Assembly (NCBI GenBank): GCA_041179465.1
Contig: JBEGTJ010000059.1
Location: 1 to 9,512, forward strand
Origin: TMED14 sp041179465
GTDB lineage: Bacteria > Bacteroidota > Bacteroidia > Flavobacteriales > Schleiferiaceae
DNA: 9,512 nt
Direction of reading: 5' to 3'
Shown here: one piece after another, positions 1 through 6,394 of the stretch
Layout: every line of letters starts with the position of its first letter
How positions within the stretch are numbered: position 1 is the stretch's first letter
Position numbers and translations under genes: made by a program
The notes under the pieces: model-generated
Told to the model about the DNA's origin: nothing
Seen by the model: only the letters and a program-made list of their open reading frames with translations
The model's database searches: none

Positions 1-16
1 GCGCCAAAGAATGTGG

Positions 17-24
17 TACATTTG
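17..24 (+). promoter_or_regulatory. Bacteroidota-type -7 promoter box for the left block
   Basis: The sequence TACATTTG matches the Bacteroidota sigma-70 -7 consensus TAnnTTTG exactly. It ends 17 nt before the ATG at 42, so transcription would begin near 28-31 and leave a leader of about 11-14 nt. The matching -33 element would fall before the window and cannot be checked. No Shine-Dalgarno sequence lies between the box and the start codon. Confidence 0.55.
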
Positions 25-41
25 CACAAATTCTGAATGCT

Positions 42-920
42 ATGAGCAACGATTCGTCGGCTAAACGACAAAAAACAGTTATTGGTCTTTTAATCGCGTT
101 GGTCCTGGCCCTGGGCTTTTTTGCGCTGAACCGCAACTCAGAGGTGCAAAATCTTGAAGAAGAAAAGGCGATTTTGGTCAGTGAACTCGAGGAGTACAAG
201 CGCGACCTCATCGGCCAAGTGGCGGCAAACGACAGCATGAACAGCTACATCATTGCGGAGACCGCGCGCCTGAACGCCACGATCGAAGAAATCACCAACC
301 TGAAGAACGCCTCGCAGTCCGAGCTGGCCAAGTACCGCAGCCAGGTCAATGACCTGCGCAAAATGGTTGCGCGCTTGAGCAGCCAGGTGGATTCGGTCAA
401 CAAGGCATACGCGGTTTTGGGCGAGGCCAAGCGCCAAGTAGACGAGCAACTCGGCAGCGAGCAAGTGAAGAACGCCGAATTAAACGCCGAAAACACCAAG
501 CTCAGCGGCAAGGTAACGACCGCGCTGAAGCTTCAGTTGTCCGCCCTTGAGGCCACGGCCGTGCGGGTGAGCAGCAAGGGAGTGGAAAAGCCCACGACCT
601 CGGCCAGCAAGGCAAACCGCGTGAAGGCCTGCTTCACGGTGGCCCAAAATGCGATCGCGGAATCGTCGAAGCGCACGCTCTACATGCGCATTAATACGCC
701 CGACGGCCGCGTGCTTCCGAGCCAAAGTGAGGAGCGCAGCATGAAGGTGGGCAACGAGACCATCTACTTCTCGGCCAAGACCGAGATCGTGTACGAGGGC
801 AAGCAAGTGCAGAGCTGCGCGGCGTTTGACCTGAGCAGCACGCTGAAGCCCGGCACCTACACAGTTGAAGTGTTTAGCGACAACGCCAAGATTGGCACTT
901 CGACGCTGGTGCTGAACTAA
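42..920 (+). CDS. Membrane-anchored coiled-coil protein, function unknown
   Basis: This 292-residue protein has a short basic cytoplasmic N-terminus, one hydrophobic segment at about residues 13-29, and a long heptad-like region rich in E, K, Q, L and A at about 33-165. A compact, probably beta-rich C-terminal domain (about 168-292) follows and contains two cysteines, C197 and C259, that could form a disulfide. The hydrophobic segment has no lipobox, so it probably acts as a signal anchor with the rest in the periplasm. I recognise the layout from Bacteroidota hypothetical proteins that databases sometimes label 'chromosome partitioning' or SMC-like; there is no ATPase motif here, so such a label would be unjustified. 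The ATG follows a promoter box closely. The exonuclease gene begins at the base after the stop codon, so the two are probably co-transcribed. A structural or envelope-spanning role is inference only. Confidence 0.8.
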   Translation: MSNDSSAKRQKTVIGLLIALVLALGFFALNRNSEVQNLEEEKAILVSELEEYKRDLIGQVAANDSMNSYIIAETARLNATIEEITNLKNASQSELAKYRSQVNDLRKMVARLSSQVDSVNKAYAVLGEAKRQVDEQLGSEQVKNAELNAENTKLSGKVTTALKLQLSALEATAVRVSSKGVEKPTTSASKANRVKACFTVAQNAIAESSKRTLYMRINTPDGRVLPSQSEERSMKVGNETIYFSAKTEIVYEGKQVQSCAAFDLSSTLKPGTYTVEVFSDNAKIGTSTLVLN

Positions 921-1664
921 GTGGAGGCCATAAGCCTTAATGCAAACGGCCTAAGGGCTGCGCTGCGAAAGGGTCTGGATGCTTGGCTTGACGCCGAGAA
1001 TCCGGACCTTGTTTTTGTTCAAGAGGTCAAGTGGAACGACGAAGCCGCCCTGCGCGCGGCCCTGCCCGGGTGGACTGTGGCGGCCAGTCTGGCGCAAAAG
1101 CCCGGGTACAGCGGCGTCGCGGTCCTTTCGCGCGGACCCTTGGAGCCGGCTGAGGGGCCGTTGCTTCCGCCGGGGCTGGAGGGCGAAGGCCGCTACGTCG
1201 CGCGGCGAATCGCCGGGGTAACCTGGCTCAATCTGTACCTGCCTTCGGGCAGCCAAGGAGCCGGACGTCAGGCGCTCAAGCTCGAGGCCCTAGCGCTTCT
1301 GGGGCAGTGGCTCGACGGGCAATCGGGGCCTGCGGTGGTGGGCGGAGACTGGAACTTGGCCCCCGCCGCGGCCGACGTGCACGATCCTCGCCGACTCGAC
1401 GGCCAACCGGGCTACACACCCGAAGAGCGCGCGTGGTTTGCCGCGCTTGCCGCGCGGGGATGGGTGGACGCCTTCCGAGCGAAGTACCCCCAGTCCGCCG
1501 ACGTGTACAGCTGGTGGAGCATGCGTTCCGACGCCCGAGCGCGGAACAAGGGCTGGCGCATTGACCACTGGGTTACCAACGCTCCCGAGCGGATCGAGGC
1601 GGTTTCGTACGACGCTTTGGCCCGATTTTCGGACCACGCCCCCCTGCGACTCCGCTGGAGTTAA
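921..1664 (+). CDS. xth: Exonuclease III / AP endonuclease family protein (EEP fold)
   Basis: The 247-residue product belongs to the ExoIII (Xth) branch of the endonuclease/exonuclease/phosphatase family, Mg-dependent enzymes that cut DNA at abasic sites and degrade 3' ends in base excision repair. The family motifs appear in order: NANGLR at 7-12, QEVKW with the metal-binding E35, a GYSGVAV segment at 62-68, Y106 in LYLPSGS, GDWN with D143 and N145, the YSWW and WRIDHW segments, and SDHAPL with D238 and H239. Length is close to the usual 250-270. The start is a GTG touching the TAA of the upstream gene with no spacer; no ATG exists before the catalytic Glu, so GTG is the only reasonable choice. 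There is no upstream Shine-Dalgarno, so translation probably depends on reinitiation. The symbol is by family; paralogues such as exoA are not separable by eye. Confidence 0.9.
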   Translation: MEAISLNANGLRAALRKGLDAWLDAENPDLVFVQEVKWNDEAALRAALPGWTVAASLAQKPGYSGVAVLSRGPLEPAEGPLLPPGLEGEGRYVARRIAGVTWLNLYLPSGSQGAGRQALKLEALALLGQWLDGQSGPAVVGGDWNLAPAAADVHDPRRLDGQPGYTPEERAWFAALAARGWVDAFRAKYPQSADVYSWWSMRSDARARNKGWRIDHWVTNAPERIEAVSYDALARFSDHAPLRLRWS

Positions 1665-1665
1665 T

Positions 1666-1673
1666 TACCTTCG
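1666..1673 (+). promoter_or_regulatory. Near-consensus -7 promoter box for the OmpA-like lipoprotein gene
   Basis: TACCTTCG differs from TAnnTTTG at one position. It lies in the 13-bp gap between the exonuclease stop (1662-1664) and the ATG at 1678, only 4 nt before that ATG. A start site 4-7 nt past the box would fall at or next to the ATG, implying a leaderless or almost leaderless transcript. I see no clear -33 element. The gene may also be read from upstream. Confidence 0.4.
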
Positions 1674-1677
1674 TACT

Positions 1678-2652
1678 ATGCGTATCCAAGTTTGCGCGGC
1701 CCTCGCCGCCGTGGCGCTCCTCAGCGCCTGTGTTTCTCCCAAAAAGTACTCTGAACTTCAGTCGTCGTTTGACGCCTCGGTCCAGCGCGCCGAGGCCTTA
1801 AAGGTCGACGCCGAAAAGGCGCGGATCTCGGCCAGCGAAAGCGAGGCCCAGAAGCTCAAGGCCCTCGCCGCCTTGGACGCGGCCATCAAGGACACTTCGG
1901 CTCAGGGGGTCGAAATGCGCAAGCTGCAGCGGGCCTACCGCGACCTGAACTCGAACTACGAGTACGCCCTTCAAAACAACAGCCGTCTGGTGCAGCAAAA
2001 CCTCACCGAGAATAAGGCGATGCTCGAGCGCATGGAAGGTCTGGCCGTGCGCCTTGCCGCGAAAGAAGACTCGCTTAAGCGCGAGCAGGACCGCCTTTTT
2101 GTGCTCGAGCAGGAGCTTACGCAGCGCGAGCTTCGCGTGGCCGAACTGGAGCGCCTCATCAGCCGCAAGGACAGCGCGGCCGCCTACCTCCGCCAGCGCC
2201 TTGCCGACGCCCTGCTCGGATTTAAGGACCGCGGACTCAGCGTCTCGATGCGCAACGGACAAGTATACGTTTCGCTCGACAACCGCCTGATGTTCGCCAG
2301 CGGCTCCTGGGACGTGCAGCCCGACGGCGCCAGCGCCCTGAGCGAGCTGGCCAAGGTGCTCAACGAAAACAAGGACCTCAAAATCGCCGTCGAGGGCCAT
2401 ACGGACTCCGACGAATTCAACGGCAAGACCGCGGTGAAGGACAACTGGGATCTGTCGGTCATGCGGGCGACGAGCGTAGTCAAGATCTTGGTCAAGCAGG
2501 GCGTGAAGCCCCAACGGGTCCAGGCGGCCGGCCGCGGCGAACACCTGCCGATCGCGCCCAACGACAGCTCCGAGGGCAAGGCCAAAAACCGCCGCACCGA
2601 AATCATCATTACGCCCAACCTCGGCGAGCTCGCGGAGCTGATCAACAACTAA
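1678..2652 (+). CDS. OmpA-family peptidoglycan-binding lipoprotein with coiled-coil stalk
   Basis: The product is 324 residues. A lipoprotein signal peptide ends in the lipobox LSAC with C18 as the lipidation site. A long alpha-helical, charged segment (about 21-175) with strong heptad character follows, then an OmpA C-terminal domain from about 186 to 313. In that domain GHTD (D243), the LSVMRA segment (R263) and NRR (305-306) correspond to the residues that hold diaminopimelate of peptidoglycan in the OmpA family. The protein should tether a membrane to the cell wall, most likely as an outer-membrane lipoprotein facing the periplasm. The same frame stays open upstream to 1438, but that part overlaps the exonuclease gene; the ATG at 1678 puts the signal peptide at the N-terminus and is clearly correct. 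It is a general OmpA-like lipoprotein rather than classic Pal, because of the long stalk. A strong terminator follows 26 bp downstream. Confidence 0.9.
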   Translation: MRIQVCAALAAVALLSACVSPKKYSELQSSFDASVQRAEALKVDAEKARISASESEAQKLKALAALDAAIKDTSAQGVEMRKLQRAYRDLNSNYEYALQNNSRLVQQNLTENKAMLERMEGLAVRLAAKEDSLKREQDRLFVLEQELTQRELRVAELERLISRKDSAAAYLRQRLADALLGFKDRGLSVSMRNGQVYVSLDNRLMFASGSWDVQPDGASALSELAKVLNENKDLKIAVEGHTDSDEFNGKTAVKDNWDLSVMRATSVVKILVKQGVKPQRVQAAGRGEHLPIAPNDSSEGKAKNRRTEIIITPNLGELAELINN

Positions 2653-2678
2653 CGAAAGGCGACCAGACCTAAAGCGTA

Positions 2679-2710
2679 CGGCCAACCCGCTCCCGGGTTG
2701 GCCGTTTTTT
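2679..2710 (+). terminator. Rho-independent terminator
   Basis: A perfect 11-bp GC-rich stem (arms 2679-2689 and 2694-2704) with a 4-nt loop CTCC is followed by six T residues at 2705-2710. It sits 26 bp after the OmpA-like lipoprotein stop and serves the + strand. The radA stop on the other strand is at 2731, so the hairpin also lies just beyond radA. Reading that way there is no T tract after the stem, so it would be at best a weak terminator for radA. Confidence 0.93.
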
Positions 2711-2730
2711 GTGGGCCCTCCGGGACCGGG

Positions 2731-4077
2731 TTAAAAGAGGTTGTCGACGACGTGGCTGATTCGGTCGAGGGCCACGAAGTGCACGCCGTGCACCTTCTTG
2801 GGCAGCCCGGGTGTTTTGGCGCCCCAGATGTAGTCAAATCCGAGCTGGCCCGCCTCGTGAATGCGCGACTCCATGCGGGCTACGGGCCGGAGCTCTCCGC
2901 CCAAGCCCACCTCACCGGCAAACGCGACCCCCGGCGGGATCGGACGGTCCTCTTGGCTCGACAAGATGGCGGCGCACACCGCGAGGTCCAGGGCGGGGTC
3001 GTCCACGCGCAGTCCGCCGGTCACGTTGAGGAACACGTCTTTACTGGCCAGGTGAAACCCGCAGCGCTTTTCGAGTACCGCCAGCAGCATGTTCAGCCGG
3101 CGCGTGTCAAACCCGGTGCAGCTGCGCTGGGGCGTGCCGTACACCGCGGTCGACACTAAAGCTTGGACCTCCACGAGCAGGGGCCGCAGGCCCTCGGCGG
3201 TGATCCCTATGGCGGAACCGCTGAGCCCTTCGCCCCGCTGCCCCAGCAGCCACGCCGACGGATTGGCGACCGGCCTGAGGCCCTTTTCGGCCATTTCGTA
3301 CAGCCCGAGTTCCTGCGTCGAACCGAACCGGTTCTTGAGGGCCCGCAGCGTGCGCACGAGGTGGTGCTTGTCGCCTTCGAACTGGAGCACCACGTCGACC
3401 ATGTGCTCCAGCACCTTGGGTCCGGCGAGCGTACCTTCTTTGGTGATGTGGCCAATCAGCGCCACGGGTACGTGCCGGGCTTTGGCGTAGCGCAGAAATT
3501 CGGCGGCGGACTCGCGTATTTGTCCGACGCTCCCGGCGGCGGACTCGAGCTGCGGATTGTAGGCCGTTTGAATCGAGTCCACCACCAACAAATCGGGCTT
3601 GAGCTGCTCGGCAGCCTGCAGAATTTTGGATGTAGAAACCTCGGCCAGCACGTGGCATCCGGGCCCGTTGAAGCCAATCCGTTCGGCGCGCATGCGAATC
3701 TGCTCCGCACTTTCTTCACCGCTGGCGTACAGCGCCTTGGCGCCCGCATTCAGGGCTACTTGAAGCATGAGGGTCGACTTGCCGATTCCGGGCTCGCCGC
3801 CCAGCAAGCTGAGCGAACCGGGTACCCAACCGCCCCCTAAGACTCGATCGAGCTCGGCGTCCCGAGTTGGAACCCGGCGCTCCGCGCTACGGTCGACCTG
3901 GTCAAGGGTAAGTGCGCGGCTTTGGCCGGGAGCGACCCAGGCCTGCTCGGCGGGGGCCCGTTCCATGACTTCTTCCACCAAGGTGTTCCACTCGCCGCAG
4001 CTTCGGCACTGGCCGGCCCACTGCGGGTAGTTGGTTCCGCAGGACTGGCAAACAAACGCTTTTTTCAACTTGGCCAT
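2731..4077 (-). CDS. radA: DNA repair/recombination protein RadA
   Basis: The 448-residue product matches bacterial RadA (Sms), a RecA-like hexameric helicase that drives branch migration and processes recombination intermediates; the family length is about 450-460. An N-terminal zinc finger has C10, C13, C24 and C27. The Walker A motif is GGEPGIGKST at 93-102 with K100, Walker B is LLVVDS at 163-168, and the RadA-specific KNRFG motif is at 248-252. The C-terminal third (about 290-448) is the Lon-protease-like domain typical of the family, which has no protease function here. The start MAKLKK just before the zinc finger is the usual family N-terminus. The gene is last in the minus-strand group, 33 bp after the membrane protein gene. 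All key motifs are intact. Confidence 0.97.
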   Translation of the reverse strand: MAKLKKAFVCQSCGTNYPQWAGQCRSCGEWNTLVEEVMERAPAEQAWVAPGQSRALTLDQVDRSAERRVPTRDAELDRVLGGGWVPGSLSLLGGEPGIGKSTLMLQVALNAGAKALYASGEESAEQIRMRAERIGFNGPGCHVLAEVSTSKILQAAEQLKPDLLVVDSIQTAYNPQLESAAGSVGQIRESAAEFLRYAKARHVPVALIGHITKEGTLAGPKVLEHMVDVVLQFEGDKHHLVRTLRALKNRFGSTQELGLYEMAEKGLRPVANPSAWLLGQRGEGLSGSAIGITAEGLRPLLVEVQALVSTAVYGTPQRSCTGFDTRRLNMLLAVLEKRCGFHLASKDVFLNVTGGLRVDDPALDLAVCAAILSSQEDRPIPPGVAFAGEVGLGGELRPVARMESRIHEAGQLGFDYIWGAKTPGLPKKVHGVHFVALDRISHVVDNLF

Positions 4078-4080
4078 AGA

Positions 4081-4097
4081 CGTACCGCCAAGGTACG
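4081..4097 (-). promoter_or_regulatory. Possible radA promoter box within a short inverted repeat
   Basis: In the 33-bp gap before radA, the minus strand reads TACCTTGG at 4088-4095, one mismatch from TAnnTTTG, with its end 10 nt before the radA ATG. It overlaps a perfect 6-bp inverted repeat (4081-4086 and 4092-4097, 5-nt spacer). This could be a separate radA promoter, a small operator, or chance; no T tract follows, so it is not a standard terminator. Confidence 0.3.
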
Positions 4098-4110
4098 CAC
4101 CCCAGCCCGC

Positions 4111-5088
4111 TTAGTCGTTTTTAAAACGGCTAAGTCCGATGAACCCAATGACGCCGGTGGACATCAGCATCAGGGCTTGCGAAGCATGGACGAGCGTGGC
4201 AAAGGCAAGGCCTTCGACGTAGGGAATACTCAGAACCTCGAGCGCCTTGGCGACGAGGTAGTGGTAGGCGCCCACGCCGCCGGGAACGGGCACGACCACG
4301 CCCAAACTGGCCGCCATCATCACAAACAGGCTTTCGTCGATCTGAATGCCTTCGGTCGCGGGAAGGGCAAAAAAGCACACGTACACCATCAGAAAGTAGG
4401 CGCCCCAGATGAACAGCGTATGCCCGAGGTAGGCCCACGGGCGGTGGAGGCGGGTGATGCTGGTAAAACCGTGGGCCAGTCCGCGCAAAAAAGACTGCAC
4501 CCGCTGGCCCAGGGCGGTCTCAAAAAAGCGGCGACGGCTGAACCAAGAGGCCAGGGCGAGCACCAGCCCCACTACCGGTATCCACGGAAATCCGCCCTCG
4601 TCGCTTGCGGGCGTGGACTGCGTACTTGCGAGCAGTTTTTGAAGCTCGGGGTAGGTAAGCAGCACGGTGATTCCAAGCAGAATCGACATCATGATCAGGT
4701 CGATCAGGCGCTCGACGATGATCGTGCCGAGCAGCACGTCCACGGGCGTCTTGTCGCTTCGGCGAAGGGCGGTGGCGCGCGCAACCTCTCCGGCGCGCGG
4801 AAACACCATGTTAATGAGGTATCCGATGCCGATGGCGTGGGTGGCCCGCCACGCGGTGGTGGGGTAGCCCATGGAGTCGAGGACGAGCTTCCACCGCATT
4901 CCGCGCGAAATCACGGCGGCGTACCCCACGGCCACGCTCACTCCGAACCAGTACAGCTTGGCGCGGCCCATTTCGCGGCCCACGGCCTCAAGGTCAACAC
5001 CGCGAAAGGCGAGGTAGAGCAAACCCGCTCCCAGCGAGGCAAAAACCAGGGTTTTGAGCCAGCTGGGAATGCTTGGAATCTTCATCAT
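4111..5088 (-). CDS. UPF0104 / LPG-synthase-type integral membrane protein (YbhN-like, flippase-like domain)
   Basis: The 325-residue protein is strongly hydrophobic, with about seven or eight transmembrane segments (near 12-28, 45-60, 84-97, 118-146, 168-182, 218-240, 254-268 and 300-318). Family features are FPRAGEVARA at 96-105, ERLID at 126-130 and PVPGGVGAYH at 267-276, as in the lysylphosphatidylglycerol synthase transmembrane domain family (UPF0104, also called flippase-like). It lacks the cytoplasmic C-terminal aminoacyl-transferase domain of true MprF, so it should not be called an LPG synthase; a role in lipid or lipid-linked precursor transport is only inferred from the family. The start ATG shares one base with the panD stop (TAATG), and a second ATG follows directly, so either may be used. 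Its place between panD and radA recurs in Flavobacteriales genomes, from memory and unverified here. Confidence 0.88.
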   Translation of the reverse strand: MMKIPSIPSWLKTLVFASLGAGLLYLAFRGVDLEAVGREMGRAKLYWFGVSVAVGYAAVISRGMRWKLVLDSMGYPTTAWRATHAIGIGYLINMVFPRAGEVARATALRRSDKTPVDVLLGTIIVERLIDLIMMSILLGITVLLTYPELQKLLASTQSTPASDEGGFPWIPVVGLVLALASWFSRRRFFETALGQRVQSFLRGLAHGFTSITRLHRPWAYLGHTLFIWGAYFLMVYVCFFALPATEGIQIDESLFVMMAASLGVVVPVPGGVGAYHYLVAKALEVLSIPYVEGLAFATLVHASQALMLMSTGVIGFIGLSRFKND

Positions 5089-5441
5089 TAAGCCCGTAGG
5101 CGGTTCGTGGGCTCTTCAGGGAAGAGGAGCGTAGGTTGAAAGTTGCGCGCCGCTTCAATCGGCATCGCGGCGTAGGCAATGATGATGATCACGTCGCCCT
5201 TTTGCACTCGGCGGGCAGCCGGACCGTTCAGGGTGACCTCACCGCTTCCCGCCGTTCCGCGAATCACGTAGGTGTCGAAGCGTTCGCCATTGTCCACATT
5301 GACAATCGTAACCTTTTGACCTTCAATAAGTTTAGCGGCATCAATGAGGTCCCCGTCGAGGGTGATGCTGCCGATGTAGTGCAGTTCGGCTCCGGTGACG
5401 CGCACCCGGTGGATTTTGCTGTAGAGTACCTCGATGGTCAT
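5088..5441 (-). CDS. panD: Aspartate 1-decarboxylase proenzyme PanD
   Basis: PanD converts L-aspartate to beta-alanine, one of the two substrates of PanC. It is made as a proenzyme that cleaves itself between Gly24 and Ser25 to form the pyruvoyl cofactor. With the ATG at 5441 the protein is 117 residues, and K9, Y22, G24-S25, R54, T57 and Y58 all fall at the numbers known from E. coli PanD. That alignment decides the start: a TTG three codons upstream (5450) is also open but would shift every catalytic residue by three. The ATG overlaps the panC stop by 4 nt (ATGA), and the stop overlaps the next gene by 1 nt (TAATG), which suggests coupled translation. All active-site residues are present. 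Confidence 0.96.
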   Translation of the reverse strand: MTIEVLYSKIHRVRVTGAELHYIGSITLDGDLIDAAKLIEGQKVTIVNVDNGERFDTYVIRGTAGSGEVTLNGPAARRVQKGDVIIIIAYAAMPIEAARNFQPTLLFPEEPTNRLRA

Positions 5442-6316
5442 GGCCGGCAAAGGTACAACGGCGCATTGTCGATGAGGCGGACTTCCCCCGCATAAACGGA
5501 TATAAGCGTTTGGACGCTTCGGCCGTACGAGTCCACCGGTCGGTCGGGGTCGGCAACGGCCTCTAGGGTGTCCGAAAAAACAAAGTCAATCGACTCAACC
5601 TTAAGAAGTTGTTCGCGCTCTACCTCCTTGCGGAGTTCCCGTTTGAGGGCCTTCGGGGGCACCGGAAACTCCGACACCTCGCGCGCCGCCCACTGGAGTG
5701 CGCGAAAAATGGCGGGTGCTGCGGCCCGCTGCTCCGGGCGGAGCAACCGGTTGCGCGAACTCATCGCGAGTCCGTCGGCCTCCCGGGTAGTGCGGCAGGA
5801 CACGATCACGGGCGTTCCGCCGCGCAGTTCCGCCAGGCGGCGGACCACCGCGACCTGCTGAAAATCCTTAAGCCCAAAGTACGCCTTGTCTGGGCGGCAG
5901 GCCGTGAACAGCCGGTCGACCACCGTCGCCACCCCTTGAAAGTGCCCGGGCCGCAGCGCGCCTTCCAGCCGCGTATCGAGTCCGAGCAAGTCAAACTGCT
6001 CCGAAACCACGCCCTGCGGATACAAATCCGCCACTTCGGGGAACCACACCGCCTGGGCCGACGACTGCGCGAGCGTCGCCAAATCGCCCTCCTCGTCGCG
6101 AGGGTAGCTCGACAAATCCTCAGGGCGGTTGAACTGGGTGGGATTGACAAAAATGCTCACGAGCACGCACATCCCTTCAGAAGCTGCGCGGTCCACCAAG
6201 GCCATGTGGCCGGCGTGCAGCGCCCCCATCGTGGGCACGAGCGCCACGTGCTTCTGTTCCGCCCGCCATGCTTCGAGCTCGGAGCGGGTTTTTAAAACCT
6301 TAAGGGAATGCGTCAA
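5438..6316 (-). CDS. panC: Pantothenate synthetase (pantoate--beta-alanine ligase) PanC
   Basis: PanC joins pantoate to beta-alanine with ATP to make pantothenate, the precursor of coenzyme A. The 292-residue product shows the nucleotidyltransferase signature PTMGALHAGH at 28-37 (H34 and H37 bind ATP), FVNPTQF at 56-62, RPGHFQGVATVVDRLF at 122-137, FGLKDFQQ at 147-154 and the KMSKS-like segment LAMSSRN at 183-189. The start codon is TTG: an in-frame TAG lies five codons upstream, with no ATG or GTG between it and the TTG, and the first in-frame Met is M30 inside the ATP-binding motif. After the usual LIDN ending the protein carries eight extra residues, whose codons hold a promoter-like box for panD. 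The gene heads the minus-strand group and diverges from the GT5-like gene. panB is not in the window. Confidence 0.96.
   Translation of the reverse strand: MTHSLKVLKTRSELEAWRAEQKHVALVPTMGALHAGHMALVDRAASEGMCVLVSIFVNPTQFNRPEDLSSYPRDEEGDLATLAQSSAQAVWFPEVADLYPQGVVSEQFDLLGLDTRLEGALRPGHFQGVATVVDRLFTACRPDKAYFGLKDFQQVAVVRRLAELRGGTPVIVSCRTTREADGLAMSSRNRLLRPEQRAAAPAIFRALQWAAREVSEFPVPPKALKRELRKEVEREQLLKVESIDFVFSDTLEAVADPDRPVDSYGRSVQTLISVYAGEVRLIDNAPLYLCRP
5448..5455 (-). promoter_or_regulatory. Possible internal -7 promoter box for panD
   Basis: The minus strand reads TACCTTTG, an exact TAnnTTTG match, inside the last codons of panC and 6 nt before the panD ATG at 5441. Transcription starting 4-7 nt past the box would begin at or next to that ATG. 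No clear -33 element is visible, and the bases also encode PanC residues, so coincidence is possible. Confidence 0.35.
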
Positions 6317-6323
6317 AACATGC

Positions 6324-6331
6324 CAAAACTA
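6324..6331 (-). promoter_or_regulatory. -7 promoter box for the panC group
   Basis: The minus strand reads TAGTTTTG, an exact TAnnTTTG match, ending 7 nt before the panC TTG codon at 6316. Transcription would then start at about 6317-6320, giving a leader of only 1-4 nt. No convincing -33 TTTG is visible upstream. It is the only consensus box in the divergent gap that points toward panC. Confidence 0.5.
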
Positions 6332-6352
6332 GAGCGCCTCGCGAGAATTTCG

Positions 6353-6360
6353 TACCTTTG
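6353..6360 (+). promoter_or_regulatory. -7 promoter box for the GT5-like / DUF4270 / glmS group
   Basis: TACCTTTG matches TAnnTTTG exactly. It lies 34 nt before the ATG at 6395, so transcription would begin near 6364-6367 with a leader of about 28-31 nt, the longest predicted for any gene head in this window. No clear -33 element is seen. Its upstream half would overlap that of the opposing panC promoter. Confidence 0.55.
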
Positions 6361-6394
6361 TTGGCCTTTTTTATTGGCACTATAAGACGAGATT

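Noticed and set aside
1798..2685. A 295-codon open frame on the minus strand opposite the OmpA-like lipoprotein
   Set aside because: It is an antisense shadow that also runs into the terminator stem; the sense strand has a signal peptide, lipobox and OmpA domain.
4111..5088. MprF, a true lysylphosphatidylglycerol synthase
   Set aside because: Only the membrane domain is present; the cytoplasmic aminoacyl-transfer domain of MprF is missing.
3922..5091. A 389-codon open frame on the plus strand opposite radA and the membrane protein gene
   Set aside because: The opposite strand carries two proteins with clear motifs. The plus frame is rich in H, G and R, typical of the antisense of GC-rich coding DNA, and crosses two real genes.
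5609..6295. A 228-codon plus-strand frame opposite panC
   Set aside because: It is rich in R, H and G with no motif; panC on the other strand is unambiguous.
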